From contig CBDCBH010000003.1 in assembly GCA_965214235.1 (NCBI GenBank), forward strand, positions 1,550,001 through 1,614,000: a stretch of DNA of 64,000 nt, given 5' to 3'. The notes beneath the pieces are model-generated. The model was given only the letters and a program-made list of their open reading frames with translations, had not been told where the DNA came from and did not search any database. Positions 46,944 through 56,506 of the stretch are shown here, one piece after another; the first letter of the stretch is position 1, and the number at the start of each line of letters is the position of its first letter. The translations under genes were made by a program, and so were the position numbers. The DNA is from Ilyomonas sp965214235 (GTDB lineage Bacteria; Bacteroidota; Bacteroidia; Chitinophagales; Chitinophagaceae).

Positions 46944-49175
46944 TTACCGTTGCAGATCACCTTTTTCGGCAATCCCTTTTTCATCCAATAATTGTATGGC
47001 GGTTGCATTGTTCAGGTTGGGATTGTTCCATTGCGATAAAGCCCACACAATCTTTTTATCCGGCGTTACTTCAAAGAATTGGATGCTTTTGTTTTTCTCT
47101 TCATCCGTATGTCCGCCTCCAATCCAGTTTGATATAATGGTATTGCCGTTAGCGAGCCGGTCTGCTTCCTGAACGGTATAAATGGTTAACCAGTCGGGCG
47201 CATCAGCACGGGTATATTCCCAAACCGTTTTGCCTTCTTTATCCACTTCTCTTACAAAGCCATTTGAATTACCGCTTATTAACGTGTTACCATTTTGTAA
47301 ACGCACGGCAGCCCACGGAGAAGGCGAATGAACCGACCAGATGGCTTTGCCGGTTGAATCGTATTCAACCACTTTATTCATGTCCATGTGTGCAATTAAA
47401 AACGTTCCTTCTTTCGTATAACGGCAATGCCTGAACATGCCGTGGGTGCCCGTTCTGCCGGTTGGCAAAGTGATTTGTTTTTCAACCGAATTTGTTTTGG
47501 TATTGATGATCATTGCTTTTGCAGGCACTGCATTTACAACCATAAAAACCTTATCTAACCCAATGGGCTGGCAGGTATGAATTTCTGAATTGGGCGGCGC
47601 ATCATAATTCCAGATGATTGTTTTATCCGGCGTTATTTCGCTGGCTCCGCTTTTTCGTGAGAACACAATATTGCCGTTTGATAAACGGGTTGCATCACCA
47701 AATTCACCTTCCTGCGGCATGGTGTAACTCCAAACAATTTCTCCGCCTTTTACTACATACATGGTTTGGTTGAGCATGGATGAGTTTTGCCATTCACCGG
47801 CATATAAAAAATCATGTTGTTGCAGGCTGTTGCGGGTAAGTTGTTTTCTTTTATCATCATTTATCCGGTTGATGCAGTTCATCAAAGCCCGAAAGTTGTG
47901 ATACGTACCTTTCCAAATCTGCGCTTTCAGTTTTGTTTTGTACTCCGGCGCTTTATCCAAACCTTCTTCATACCAATCGCCATGCTCACGGTCAATCAAA
48001 TAAGTTTGAACATAATTCCAAAGCTTTGTAAAGCGTTGATCATACTGCATAGCATCGTTCGGATACATATCGGAAAACATCAGCAACGTGTTCAAACCTT
48101 CTGCCTGTGCCCACCAGTTTTTGGTTTCTAAAGTAATGGTGATGGCAGGTTTGTTTTTGTAGTAATATCCTTCATCGTAAAAGCCGTCAAGCGCACCGTC
48201 CCAACCATTGCGCAACGCATGATCAACCATTTTTTTACCGATGGCTAAGGTCTTTACAGAAGCCTTTCCATTCAGTGTTTCATCAGCTTCCTGCAACAGG
48301 TAAGCTGTTTCCACATCATGACCAAAAGATACATGATCTATATAATGATTTTTGGCAATTATAGCATCCGACGAATCCCGATAAGATACCGCTTTCCATT
48401 GCGGTGTAAAGTACAATTGCAGATAACCTTTTGGTGTAACAATGGTATCACGAATGAGCAATAGCATTTCTTCTAATCTTGTTTTTACCAAAGGGTCTTT
48501 CCATACTTTATACAACTCTGTAAATGCCTCTAATAGATGAATGGAACTGTTTTGGTCTTTATAGCCAACATCAGATGTAGAGGGCGTTTCAGCCGTTCGC
48601 ATCACCGGCGTTCCATCGCGTTGCAGGTACTGATAATATCCTTTGTATTTTGCATCGTGGCTATGTTTTTCCAACCATAAAAAAGCCTTTTTTGCAAGGT
48701 TCAAAGCTGCCGTATCACCTGAGCATTCATAATAAGCCGCCAACGCATAAATACCAAACCCATTGCCATACGCCTGCTTTACAAATGTTTTGGGTTCGCC
48801 ATTTCTTGTTACCAGATTATAAAAGCCGCCGTATTGCCCATCCCACATTTTATCGCGCAAAAAATAAAAGCCATGGCGCGATAAAGAGATGTACGAAGTA
48901 TCGTGATAAAACATGGCTGCTTTTGCCGTTGACCAGGTGTGCCGCGCCTGTGTTACAATCATTTTATCCTGCCCGCCCTGCGGTTGAAAATCGTAAGTAA
49001 AAGTGCTAAGATAACCACCGTATAAAGTGTCTGTATTTCGTGGATAATATTTATCAAGCAAGCCTTGCTTAGCAGCCCACTTCATTTGTTGCAAAATACT
49101 ATCCCGATTGGTAACAGGCTGCGCAAAAGATGCAGATGAAAGAAGCAGTGCAAACAGCAAAATTGATAGCTTCAT
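46944..49175 (-). CDS. AGE-family epimerase fused to PQQ-like beta-propeller
   Basis: A 743-residue exported protein. The ATG at 49175 gives a signal peptide (MKLSILLFALLLSSASFAQ). Residues about 25-435 are an (alpha/alpha)6 barrel of the N-acylglucosamine/cellobiose 2-epimerase family, with the His landmarks RHTWSTA and FGHDVETAYLL. Residues about 450-735 form repeated blades with G-x-x-V-W-x-Y motifs (GEIVWSY, KTIIWNY, KAIWSV, KTVWEY, KKIVWAL) and RLSNGN-type turns, as in PQQ or arylsulfotransferase-like propellers. A secreted epimerase fused to a propeller is unusual. It starts 63 bp after the amidohydrolase stop. Confidence 0.8.
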   Translation of the reverse strand: MKLSILLFALLLSSASFAQPVTNRDSILQQMKWAAKQGLLDKYYPRNTDTLYGGYLSTFTYDFQPQGGQDKMIVTQARHTWSTAKAAMFYHDTSYISLSRHGFYFLRDKMWDGQYGGFYNLVTRNGEPKTFVKQAYGNGFGIYALAAYYECSGDTAALNLAKKAFLWLEKHSHDAKYKGYYQYLQRDGTPVMRTAETPSTSDVGYKDQNSSIHLLEAFTELYKVWKDPLVKTRLEEMLLLIRDTIVTPKGYLQLYFTPQWKAVSYRDSSDAIIAKNHYIDHVSFGHDVETAYLLQEADETLNGKASVKTLAIGKKMVDHALRNGWDGALDGFYDEGYYYKNKPAITITLETKNWWAQAEGLNTLLMFSDMYPNDAMQYDQRFTKLWNYVQTYLIDREHGDWYEEGLDKAPEYKTKLKAQIWKGTYHNFRALMNCINRINDDKRKQLTRNSLQQHDFLYAGEWQNSSMLNQTMYVVKGGEIVWSYTMPQEGEFGDATRLSNGNIVFSRKSGASEITPDKTIIWNYDAPPNSEIHTCQPIGLDKVFMVVNAVPAKAMIINTKTNSVEKQITLPTGRTGTHGMFRHCRYTKEGTFLIAHMDMNKVVEYDSTGKAIWSVHSPSPWAAVRLQNGNTLISGNSNGFVREVDKEGKTVWEYTRADAPDWLTIYTVQEADRLANGNTIISNWIGGGHTDEEKNKSIQFFEVTPDKKIVWALSQWNNPNLNNATAIQLLDEKGIAEKGDLQR

Positions 49176-49238
49176 AATTGTTATTGATATGTAGGCAAAA
49201 GCAAATCGTTCTTCCTTTTTCAAAAATAATCCACTCAT

Positions 49239-50870
49239 TTAATTTCCATACACTTTCTTTCCGCCTAAATAAGTAGCCACGACGTTTGTTTTTATTACAC
49301 TTTTGGCGTTAGCTTTCATCAGGTCGTTATCCAAAATAATAAAGTCGGCTTTCTTGCCCTTTTCAATGCTGCCAATTTCATTCTCCATAAAGTCAGCTTT
49401 AGCGGCCCAAATGGTCATTCCGCGAAGGGCTTGCTCTTTGGTTAGCGCATTTTCTTTTTGAAAACCACCATCGGGATAACCTTTTGCATCCACCCGAAAT
49501 ACCGCAGCTAAAAATGTTTTGAACGGACTAATATCTTCTACCGGAAAATCGTTTCCTAATGGCAACCACCCGTTTTGTTGCAGCAACTGTTGGTAAGCGT
49601 AGCCGCCTTTCAATCTTTCATCGCCCAACCTGTCTTTTGCCCAATACATATCGCTGGTTGCATGGGTTGGCTGAACAGAGGGAATAATGGACGCATCACC
49701 AAACAAATGAAAGTCGGAGTCATTGATAATCTGTGCGTGTTCTATGCGCCAGCGTTTATCGTTTTTTCCTTTTAAATATTTATTGTAGATGTTTAAAATT
49801 ACGCGATTGGCAGAATCGCCGATGGCATGCGTGCACATCTGGAAGTCAGTGCCGGCAAGCATTGCAGCCACCGAATCAAAATGAGATTGCGAACTTAATA
49901 AAAAGCCATACCAGTTTTGTTTATCGTTGTAAGGTTGCAGTAAACACGCACCGCGACTGCCGAGCGCACCATCAGCATAAACCTTAAAACCTTTTACATA
50001 TAGCTTGTCGGTTTTGTAAGGACCTCGTTTTAAATAACGGTTATAATTTGCCGTATCATCGCTCAGCATTACATACAACCGCATTAAAAGTTTACCACTT
50101 TTTTGAAGCTCATCAATGCCTTCTACAACATTGTACATAAGCCCGCAATCGGTAAGAGTTGTTAAGCCTTGTGCAAAGCAATTTTGCTGTGCCGCCATCA
50201 GCATTCTGGTATATTCTTCGCGAGAAGGTGAAGGTATTTTTGACGATACCAGCCCAACAGCATTGTCAATTAAAATGCCCGTTAATTTCCCGTTTTTTGT
50301 TTCTATCACGCCACCATTCATTTGCTGGTTAGGTTGCACACTTGCCATTTCCAAAGCTTTCGCATTGGCAAGCGCGGCATGGCCATCAACCCGGGATAGC
50401 ATCACTGGTGTATTGGGATAAAGCCGGTTTAATTCTTCGTTGTTGGGAAAGGTTTTGTCCTTAAATTTATTTTGATCCCAACCGGTGCCGGTTATCCATT
50501 TCACATTTTGATGCGATGACAAAAATGCCTGTATGCGCTTTACCATTTCATCGCCGCTTTTTACATCAAATAAATTAACCGAAAACAAGCTTCGCGCATA
50601 CTCAACAAAATGTGCATGAGCATCAATAAAACCAGGATAAACAGCGTTTTGTTTTGCATCATATTTTACGGTGGAAGAATAATGAGACAGTATGTTTTGA
50701 TTGCTGCCAACGGCTATAATTTTTCCATCTTTTACAGCGATGGCTTCCGCTTTTGTAAACGCACTATCAACGGTATAAACAACGGCGTGATGAACAATTA
50801 AATCAACCTTTGTTTGAGAGAAAGAATTGATGCAAAAACAAATGCAAACAAAAACAAACATCTCTTTCAT
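49239..50870 (-). CDS. YtcJ-like metal-dependent amidohydrolase
   Basis: A 543-residue exported member of the amidohydrolase family 3, with a signal peptide to about residue 19. The metal motif His85-x-His87 lies in GFIDAHAHF. Later landmarks are the RWRIEHAQI strand, the CTHAIGD His and LPLGNDFPVE with the metal Asp. Members hydrolyse amide or formamide bonds; the substrate here is unknown. It is the first gene of the minus-strand group running through the epimerase fusion, GH2 and GH28. Confidence 0.85.
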   Translation of the reverse strand: MKEMFVFVCICFCINSFSQTKVDLIVHHAVVYTVDSAFTKAEAIAVKDGKIIAVGSNQNILSHYSSTVKYDAKQNAVYPGFIDAHAHFVEYARSLFSVNLFDVKSGDEMVKRIQAFLSSHQNVKWITGTGWDQNKFKDKTFPNNEELNRLYPNTPVMLSRVDGHAALANAKALEMASVQPNQQMNGGVIETKNGKLTGILIDNAVGLVSSKIPSPSREEYTRMLMAAQQNCFAQGLTTLTDCGLMYNVVEGIDELQKSGKLLMRLYVMLSDDTANYNRYLKRGPYKTDKLYVKGFKVYADGALGSRGACLLQPYNDKQNWYGFLLSSQSHFDSVAAMLAGTDFQMCTHAIGDSANRVILNIYNKYLKGKNDKRWRIEHAQIINDSDFHLFGDASIIPSVQPTHATSDMYWAKDRLGDERLKGGYAYQQLLQQNGWLPLGNDFPVEDISPFKTFLAAVFRVDAKGYPDGGFQKENALTKEQALRGMTIWAAKADFMENEIGSIEKGKKADFIILDNDLMKANAKSVIKTNVVATYLGGKKVYGN

Positions 50871-50993
50871 GCAATGATATTTATTGCAAACTTATTGTTC
50901 TTATCATTGAAAAGTATAATAAAAACAAAAGCAATACTATGCGTTTATGGAGTAAAAGAAAACGCTGGCAATAGTGGTTTGTGCATCTTCGTT

Positions 50994-51212
50994 TTAGTTT
51001 GCCTGCAGCAACCGTAAAATGTTTATCGCCCGCTCTGCCTGCGGCTCGGCTACCATTAGTTTAATGCCGCCGATGGCATTCGACAACATCGGGTCAATAG
51101 TAACGCTGTATTCATCTTTCAGCCAGCAGGCAATGTTTTCTTCCTGCAGGTTGCCCATCACAATATGCGCCTCTACATAATTATCAAAACTCGTTACCTG
51201 TACAAACTTCAT
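50994..51212 (-). CDS. DUF2007 small protein
   Basis: A 72-residue protein with the DUF2007 (putative signal-transducing) pattern: FVQVTSFDNYVEAHIVMGNL, seen as TSFDNYVEAHI, then ENIACWLKDE, GGIKLMVAEPQAERAINIL in parts, with an alpha-beta ferredoxin-like layout. Function is unknown. It lies 33 bp downstream of the next gene listed and is probably co-transcribed with it. Confidence 0.8.
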   Translation of the reverse strand: MKFVQVTSFDNYVEAHIVMGNLQEENIACWLKDEYSVTIDPMLSNAIGGIKLMVAEPQAERAINILRLLQAN

Positions 51213-51245
51213 AATAGTTGTTATTAAAAAAAGGGGTGATAAGTG

Positions 51246-51767
51246 TTAACTCTTGTCGCCCTCAAACCCATCGCTGCTGTGTTTAAACAATACATTGAAA
51301 GTAGTGAGGCTGCCATAAATGCGCGTGATGTATTGCTGAAGATCAATCTTGTCTTCGTCGCTTAATAGCTTGTGCGCATTAATGCGTTGTTCCATCACAC
51401 GCAGCCTGTCGCGCAACATCACTATCTTATGAAAAAAGGTTTCTACCGGCACTTCTTTTTCTTTTAACGAGGCATCGCCGGGCTTTAATATCATCATCCC
51501 GTTCTTCCATTTTTCGCCCAGCGGCACAAGCTCTGTAATATCGCTGAAGGCCCGTAGTATCTTAATCAGCGCATCTTCCGCCTCGCTAAAACTTACACTA
51601 AATTCAGGCTCTATCTTTTCTATTACTTCCATCTCCATTTCTTTCAACACTGGTTTAATGCCGTTTTCTATAAAACAAATTTCATAGCTTCTTTTGTTGA
51701 GCCTGATAATTACGCCATTTCCAAACGAAGGATGTTTTACTCTTGAGCCAATACCTAATAATTCCAT
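51246..51767 (-). CDS. Hypothetical protein with N-terminal SH3-like motif
   Basis: A 173-residue cytoplasmic protein. I use the ATG at 51767 (MELLGIGSRVKHPSFGNGVI), since the longer frame to 51869 has an implausible leader. The first 50 residues resemble small beta-barrels in UvrD/CarD-type proteins (RVKHPSFGNGVI). The rest is helical (FHKIVMLRDRLRVMEQRINAH region, seen as RDRLRVMEQ). No catalytic motif is evident. It is transcribed divergently from the glucosidase gene. Confidence 0.6.
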   Translation of the reverse strand: MELLGIGSRVKHPSFGNGVIIRLNKRSYEICFIENGIKPVLKEMEMEVIEKIEPEFSVSFSEAEDALIKILRAFSDITELVPLGEKWKNGMMILKPGDASLKEKEVPVETFFHKIVMLRDRLRVMEQRINAHKLLSDEDKIDLQQYITRIYGSLTTFNVLFKHSSDGFEGDKS

Positions 51768-51884
51768 TGTTATATTTTGATGTAAAAATAAAAGACAAAC
51801 TTTCTTAAGAACTTCTATTCCATAGTTTCCTTTTGTTATCGCTAATATTACAACACGTTTTACAAGCAAAGCAAATTAAAAACA

Positions 51885-54500
51885 ATGAACGAAGAACAAC
51901 AACGATTAAGCGATATTAACTGGAAACAATGGGGCTCATACGTTAGCGACAGGCAATGGGGAACGGTGCGTGAAGATTATAGTGCCAACGGCGATGCCTG
52001 GAATTATATTCCGCACGATTTCGCACGAAGCAAGGCTTACCGCTGGGGCGAAGAAGGCATTGGCGGTATATGCGATGATAAGCAGTTGCTTTGTTTTTCT
52101 GTTGCGTTATGGAATAAAAAAGATGCTTTTATAAAAGAGATTTTATTTGGATTAAGCAACGGTCAGGGCAACCATGGTGAAGATGTAAAAGAGTTGTATT
52201 ATTATCTGGATGCCACGCCAACACACTCGTACATGAAGATGTTGTATAAATATCCGCAAAGCGAATTTCCCTATCAATGGCTGCTAGATGAAAACAAAAA
52301 ACGCAACCGCTTTCAACCTGAATTTGAATTGATGGATACCAGCATTTTTAACAACGATGAATACTGGGATGTGTTTGTTGAATATGCCAAAGCCTCGCCA
52401 ACCGATATACTGATAAAAATATCCGTTCACAACCGAAGCAACAAAGATGCAAGCCTCAACGTGTTGCCAACAATATGGTTTCGCAATACCTGGATTTGGG
52501 GTTATGATGATGAAAAGCCAACCCTAAAAAAAGAAAGCGATAACAGCATTAGCCTTCATCAAAAAGTATTGGGCGATTATCATTTGTATGTGCAGGAGGA
52601 CAGCGACATTTTGTTTTGCGATAACGAAACCAATACTGAACGATTGTACAATACCTCCAATACATCTTCTTACCCAAAAGATAGCATCAACAATTATGTG
52701 GTTCAACAAAATGATAGTGCGGTAAATAAAGAAAACGGAACCAAAGCAGCCATCAATTTCGATGTTGTTATTCCTTCGCAACAAAGCAAAACGTTTGCAC
52801 TCCGGTTGTGCAGAGAGGATAACGATAAGCCGTTTGATGATTTTGAAAACATCTTTTCAACCCGAATAAAAGATGCTGATAATTTTTACAACAACCTGCA
52901 AAAAAATATTCCCAATGAAGATGAAAAATTAGTGCAACGGCAGGCATTTGCGGGCATGTTGTGGTGCAAGCAGTTTTATTATTACGATATTCCGCAATGG
53001 CTGAACGGCGACCCTGCACAACCCACACCGCCGCCTGAAAGAATGAAAGGCAGAAACAACGACTGGCTGCATTTGAACAACGATGATATTATTTCAATGC
53101 CCGATAAATGGGAATATCCCTGGTATGCTTCGTGGGACCTGGCTTTTCATTGCGTTGCCTTCTCGGTGATTGATACCAATTTCGCCAAAAAACAACTGCT
53201 GAAGCTAACGCACGAATGGTATATGCAGCCCGATGGGCAATTGCCTGCTTATGAATGGAACTTTAGCGATGTAAACCCGCCGGTACAAGCCTGGAGCGCG
53301 TTTCGCGTGTATAAGATTGATGAAAAAAACAATGACTGCAAAGGTGATATTCCATTTTTGCAAACCATCTTTCACAAGCTGCTTATTAATTTTACGTGGT
53401 GGGTAAACCGCAAAGACAAAGAGAACAACAATGTGTTTGAAGGAGGCTTTTTAGGGTTGGATAACATTGGTGTTTTTGACAGAAGCAAGCCCTTGCCCGG
53501 CGGCTCTTTTATCGAGCAATCGGATGGTACAAGCTGGATGGCAATGTTTGCCCTGAACATGATGCGCATTGCTATGGAATTATCCATGTACAATCCCGTT
53601 TATCAGGATATGGCAACTAAATTTTTTGAGCATTTTTTATACATCGCTGCCGCGATGGACAACATTGGCAACGATGGCGCCGGATTGTGGGATGAAGAAG
53701 ACCAGTTTTTTTACGACATTTTAAAAATGCGGGATGGCACGGTGCAAAAATTAAAAGTGCGCAGTGCGGTAGGCTTGATTCCGCTGTTTGCGGTGGAAGT
53801 AATAGAGCACGACTTCTTGGAAAAGCTCCCGCAGTTTCATGAACGTTTGAATTGGTTTTTAGACAACCGTCCGCATCTTGCCGATTTGGTTTCGCGATGG
53901 CAGGTTGAAGACATTACACAAAAGCATTTGTTGAGCTTGCTGCGCGGTCATCGCATGAAAATGATATTAAAGCGCATGTTGGATGAAACCGAGTTTTTAA
54001 GCGACCATGGCATTCGTGCGTTATCAAAATACCACAAAGATCATCCTTATGAAATTGACATCAACGGCGATGTATCGAATGTTGAATATACGCCTGGCGA
54101 AAGCACCACCGATATGTTTGCCGGCAACAGCAACTGGAGAGGTCCGGTGTGGATGCCCATTAATTTTTTAATCATTGAAAGTCTGCAACGGTTTCATCAT
54201 TATTATGGTGATGATTTTAAAGTAGAGTGCCCAACCAACAGCGGCAATTATTTAACGTTAAATGAAATTGCAGAGTTCTTAACACAGCGTCTTGCCAATT
54301 TGTTTTTGCTGGATAAAGATGGCAGGCGTACTGTGTTTGGCGACTACGATAAATTACAAACCGATGCCAACTTTAAAAACTATGTTTTGTTTTACGAGTA
54401 TTTTCATGGTGATACCGGAAGAGGTGTTGGCGCCTCGCACCAAACCGGCTGGACGGGCTTGATTGCAAAGCTGTTGCAGCCGAGAAGAGGAAATGAATGA
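51885..54500 (+). CDS. GH63-type (MGH1-like) glucosidase
   Basis: An 871-residue protein without a signal peptide, so probably cytoplasmic. The N-terminal beta domain (RLSDINWKQWGSYVSDRQWG in part) leads to an (alpha/alpha)6 barrel. Typical segments are KWEYPWYASWDLAFHCV, the AYEWNFSDVNPP loop, EQSDGTSWMA, GLWDEEDQFFYD and NSNWRGPVWMP, the layout of bacterial GH63/mannosyl-oligosaccharide-glucosidase-like enzymes. Its substrate is probably a small alpha-glucoside; the exact one is unknown. The stop codon lies inside one arm of an inverted repeat bracketing the downstream block. Confidence 0.85.
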   Translation: MNEEQQRLSDINWKQWGSYVSDRQWGTVREDYSANGDAWNYIPHDFARSKAYRWGEEGIGGICDDKQLLCFSVALWNKKDAFIKEILFGLSNGQGNHGEDVKELYYYLDATPTHSYMKMLYKYPQSEFPYQWLLDENKKRNRFQPEFELMDTSIFNNDEYWDVFVEYAKASPTDILIKISVHNRSNKDASLNVLPTIWFRNTWIWGYDDEKPTLKKESDNSISLHQKVLGDYHLYVQEDSDILFCDNETNTERLYNTSNTSSYPKDSINNYVVQQNDSAVNKENGTKAAINFDVVIPSQQSKTFALRLCREDNDKPFDDFENIFSTRIKDADNFYNNLQKNIPNEDEKLVQRQAFAGMLWCKQFYYYDIPQWLNGDPAQPTPPPERMKGRNNDWLHLNNDDIISMPDKWEYPWYASWDLAFHCVAFSVIDTNFAKKQLLKLTHEWYMQPDGQLPAYEWNFSDVNPPVQAWSAFRVYKIDEKNNDCKGDIPFLQTIFHKLLINFTWWVNRKDKENNNVFEGGFLGLDNIGVFDRSKPLPGGSFIEQSDGTSWMAMFALNMMRIAMELSMYNPVYQDMATKFFEHFLYIAAAMDNIGNDGAGLWDEEDQFFYDILKMRDGTVQKLKVRSAVGLIPLFAVEVIEHDFLEKLPQFHERLNWFLDNRPHLADLVSRWQVEDITQKHLLSLLRGHRMKMILKRMLDETEFLSDHGIRALSKYHKDHPYEIDINGDVSNVEYTPGESTTDMFAGNSNWRGPVWMPINFLIIESLQRFHHYYGDDFKVECPTNSGNYLTLNEIAEFLTQRLANLFLLDKDGRRTVFGDYDKLQTDANFKNYVLFYEYFHGDTGRGVGASHQTGWTGLIAKLLQPRRGNE

Positions 54501-54512
54501 TTTGTGATTTAT
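54497..54512 (+). repeat. Left arm of 16-bp inverted repeat around the esterase block
   Basis: ATGATTTGTGATTTAT begins at the glucosidase stop codon. Its exact reverse complement lies at 56491-56506, over the stop of the transporter gene. The arms bracket a 2-kb block. Confidence 0.65.
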
Positions 54513-54530
54513 AAGTGGTGTGATTTAGAA

Positions 54531-54575
54531 TCGTTATTGCGAGGCACGAAGCAATCTGTAAACTACATAATGAAA
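54531..54575 (+). repeat. REP-like repeat copy (same family as 1988-2095)
   Basis: TTATTGCGAGGCACGAAGCA followed by ATCTGTAAACTACATAATG resembles the 1991-2034 copy over about 40 bases, including the CTGTAAA/CAGTAAA extension. It lies in the 498-bp gene-free stretch 54501-54998. Confidence 0.55.
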
Positions 54576-54628
54576 CCGTTTGAAAAGAGTTATCCTGTTC
54601 TACAATCGTTAAGGAATTTTTTCTCGTT

Positions 54629-54680
54629 GCAGGGTCTCATGCCATTGCACACAAAGCTTTGTTATAAAGACCCGCTACGA
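54629..54680 (+). repeat. 52-bp palindromic repeat, copy 1
   Basis: The element opens with GCAGGGTCTCATGCCATTGC and ends with AAAGACCCGCTACGAC. GGGTCT and AGACCC form the stem, and CAAAGCTTTG is an internal palindrome. Copy 3 (56433-56475) is nearly identical over 43 bp in the same orientation. Confidence 0.7.
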
Positions 54681-54998
54681 CAAAGAATACCTTTTATTAC
54701 TCCTAAAATTTTATAGAAATTTGTTTTGATGTTGTAGATGTTGAATTTGTAAGTTTAGTCACTCACTTGGACAACTGTACAGCATATTTTGTTGCTAACT
54801 CCGTAAATTAACTCTGCTAATGGGTTAGGTAAATAAATATTTTTTAACGGATTTGCCAAAGTCTTATAAAGCTGGGGCATTACTATTTATAAATATTTGA
54901 GCAAATGCTTAGGTTTTAAGATAGTTATATCTGTTGTATAACTTTCAGTTGTAGATAAATTTTTTAATATTCTCTCCCTATTAATTTTAGTAGAGTTT

Positions 54999-56261
54999 AT
55001 GAAATCGATATCTGTTTTTTCAATTCTAATATTCCTTATCAATTGCGTATTAGCACAAAGTGGATTGAAAAATTCAATATTAAAAAATACCAATAAAATT
55101 GAATCTATATTTATAAATGACTCGCAAGATTTTGACTTAAATATATTAGGCAAGGCAATCGGTAATTCAAGAGTGGTTATGATTGGTGAACAGGATCATG
55201 GTGATGCAATGACTTTCTCAGCAAAAGCAAGGATTATTAAATATTTGCATGATAGCCTTGCGTTTAATGTTTTGGCATTTGAGTCAGATTTTTTTTCATT
55301 AAATCAAGATTGGAAAAACGTCGAGAATGGTACAATATCAATAACCAATTATCTAAAGCGAAATATATATCCAACTTGGACTATGTGTTATGAATGTTCT
55401 GATGCTTTTACCTATATTCAATCTACATACAATAAAAAAAATAAGTTAATTATTACTGGATTTGATAATCAAATGTTGGGAGACTACAGTCAATCTCACT
55501 TCAAGATTGATATTGCTAATTTTCTCGATTCTACAAATATTCGATTTATTGATAAAGATGTTTACAAAAACATCTTTTTGCCTTATATCGATTCGATACT
55601 TTATTTCATTACGCAAACAACAATAAATAATTTCGAAAAAATTCATATAAAAAAAATTGATTCACTCGCGAACATCATTTTGAGTGAGCTTAAAAATCAA
55701 AATTTGGAATCAAAATTTGAATATATGGTATTTGCAAATTTTGAATCCGATTGCCGATGTCTACTTCTAATGAGTCAAAAAAAATACATAGATGCGATCC
55801 TGTTACGTGACATACAAATGTCACAAAATTTAATTTGGATTCTGAAATACAAATACCCCGAACAAAAAATTATAGTGTGGGCAGCAAATTCTCATATAAT
55901 GAAGAACTCTATTGATTCATCCTATCCTTACAGTATGGCATATTTTATTAATAATACAAGTGAATTTTCAGATAAAATATATTCTTTAGGATTTACGGAT
56001 TACTTGGTATCTGCAGGAAGAATATATTCAAAGCCATATAATATAATCTCTCCACAAAGTGAAAGTCTTGAGGCTTGGGTTAATGAAATGGGGTACGATT
56101 ATGCATTCATTAACTTTAAAAATTTAGAAGCATGGAAAAATAGCAGTTTTGTAATGAGAGGTCAAGATCATTATCAAACTTCTGCAAAGTGGATGAAAAT
56201 ATTTGATGGGATTTTTTATATAAAAGAAATGAGACCATGTAGTATAAATAAAGAGAATTAG
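54999..56261 (+). CDS. Erythromycin-esterase-like protein, AT-rich
   Basis: A 420-residue exported protein with a signal peptide to about residue 20 (INCVLAQ). The Ere-type fold is marked by GEQDHGDAM with Glu64 and His67, LAFESDFF with Glu95, RDIQMSQNLIWIL and WAANSHIMK with a His in the expected place. Family members include macrolide esterases and many proteins of unknown role, so resistance cannot be assumed. The gene is clearly richer in A+T (about 30% GC by eye) than its neighbours and is bracketed by repeats, both signs of recent transfer. Confidence 0.8.
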   Translation: MKSISVFSILIFLINCVLAQSGLKNSILKNTNKIESIFINDSQDFDLNILGKAIGNSRVVMIGEQDHGDAMTFSAKARIIKYLHDSLAFNVLAFESDFFSLNQDWKNVENGTISITNYLKRNIYPTWTMCYECSDAFTYIQSTYNKKNKLIITGFDNQMLGDYSQSHFKIDIANFLDSTNIRFIDKDVYKNIFLPYIDSILYFITQTTINNFEKIHIKKIDSLANIILSELKNQNLESKFEYMVFANFESDCRCLLLMSQKKYIDAILLRDIQMSQNLIWILKYKYPEQKIIVWAANSHIMKNSIDSSYPYSMAYFINNTSEFSDKIYSLGFTDYLVSAGRIYSKPYNIISPQSESLEAWVNEMGYDYAFINFKNLEAWKNSSFVMRGQDHYQTSAKWMKIFDGIFYIKEMRPCSINKEN

Positions 56262-56309
56262 AATTGAATTCTTATAACGTCATTGAGATTTTAACTCTAA
56301 AATTTTTGT

Positions 56310-56361
56310 CGAAGCAGGGTCATCATAGCCGGGTTTTGTGCAGCAGCGTAAGACCCTGCGG
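56310..56361 (-). repeat. 52-bp palindromic repeat, diverged copy 2 (inverted)
   Basis: On the minus strand this reads GCAGGGTCTTACG, then CTGCACAAAA, then ATGACCCTGCTTCGAC. It aligns with copy 1 along its whole length. GCAGGGTC (56314-56321) and GACCCTGC (56352-56359) form the stem. It may also terminate the esterase transcript. Confidence 0.6.
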
Positions 56362-56432
56362 TAAATAAAAATTTATCCATGCAGCAATCATTTCTTTCAT
56401 CAAAAAATTTATATGTACAAAAACAAACCATA

Positions 56433-56475
56433 AGGTCTCATGCCATTGCACACAAAGCTTTGTTATGAAGACCCT
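56433..56475 (+). repeat. 52-bp palindromic repeat, copy 3
   Basis: AGGTCTCATGCCATTGCACA through AAGACCCT repeats copy 1 with two differences over about 42 bp, 1.8 kb away and in the same orientation. The two copies are direct repeats flanking the AT-rich esterase gene. Confidence 0.75.
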
Positions 56476-56490
56476 ACTAAGATAAAAATC

Positions 56491-56506
56491 ATAAATCACA
56501 AATCAT
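56491..56506 (-). repeat. Right arm of 16-bp inverted repeat around the esterase block
   Basis: Exact reverse complement of 54497-54512; it overlaps the stop codon of the transporter gene on the minus strand. Confidence 0.65.

Noticed and set aside
54999..56261. Calling the esterase gene a macrolide-resistance gene
   Set aside because: Only family-level motifs are seen. Most members of this family in environmental bacteria have no shown resistance activity.
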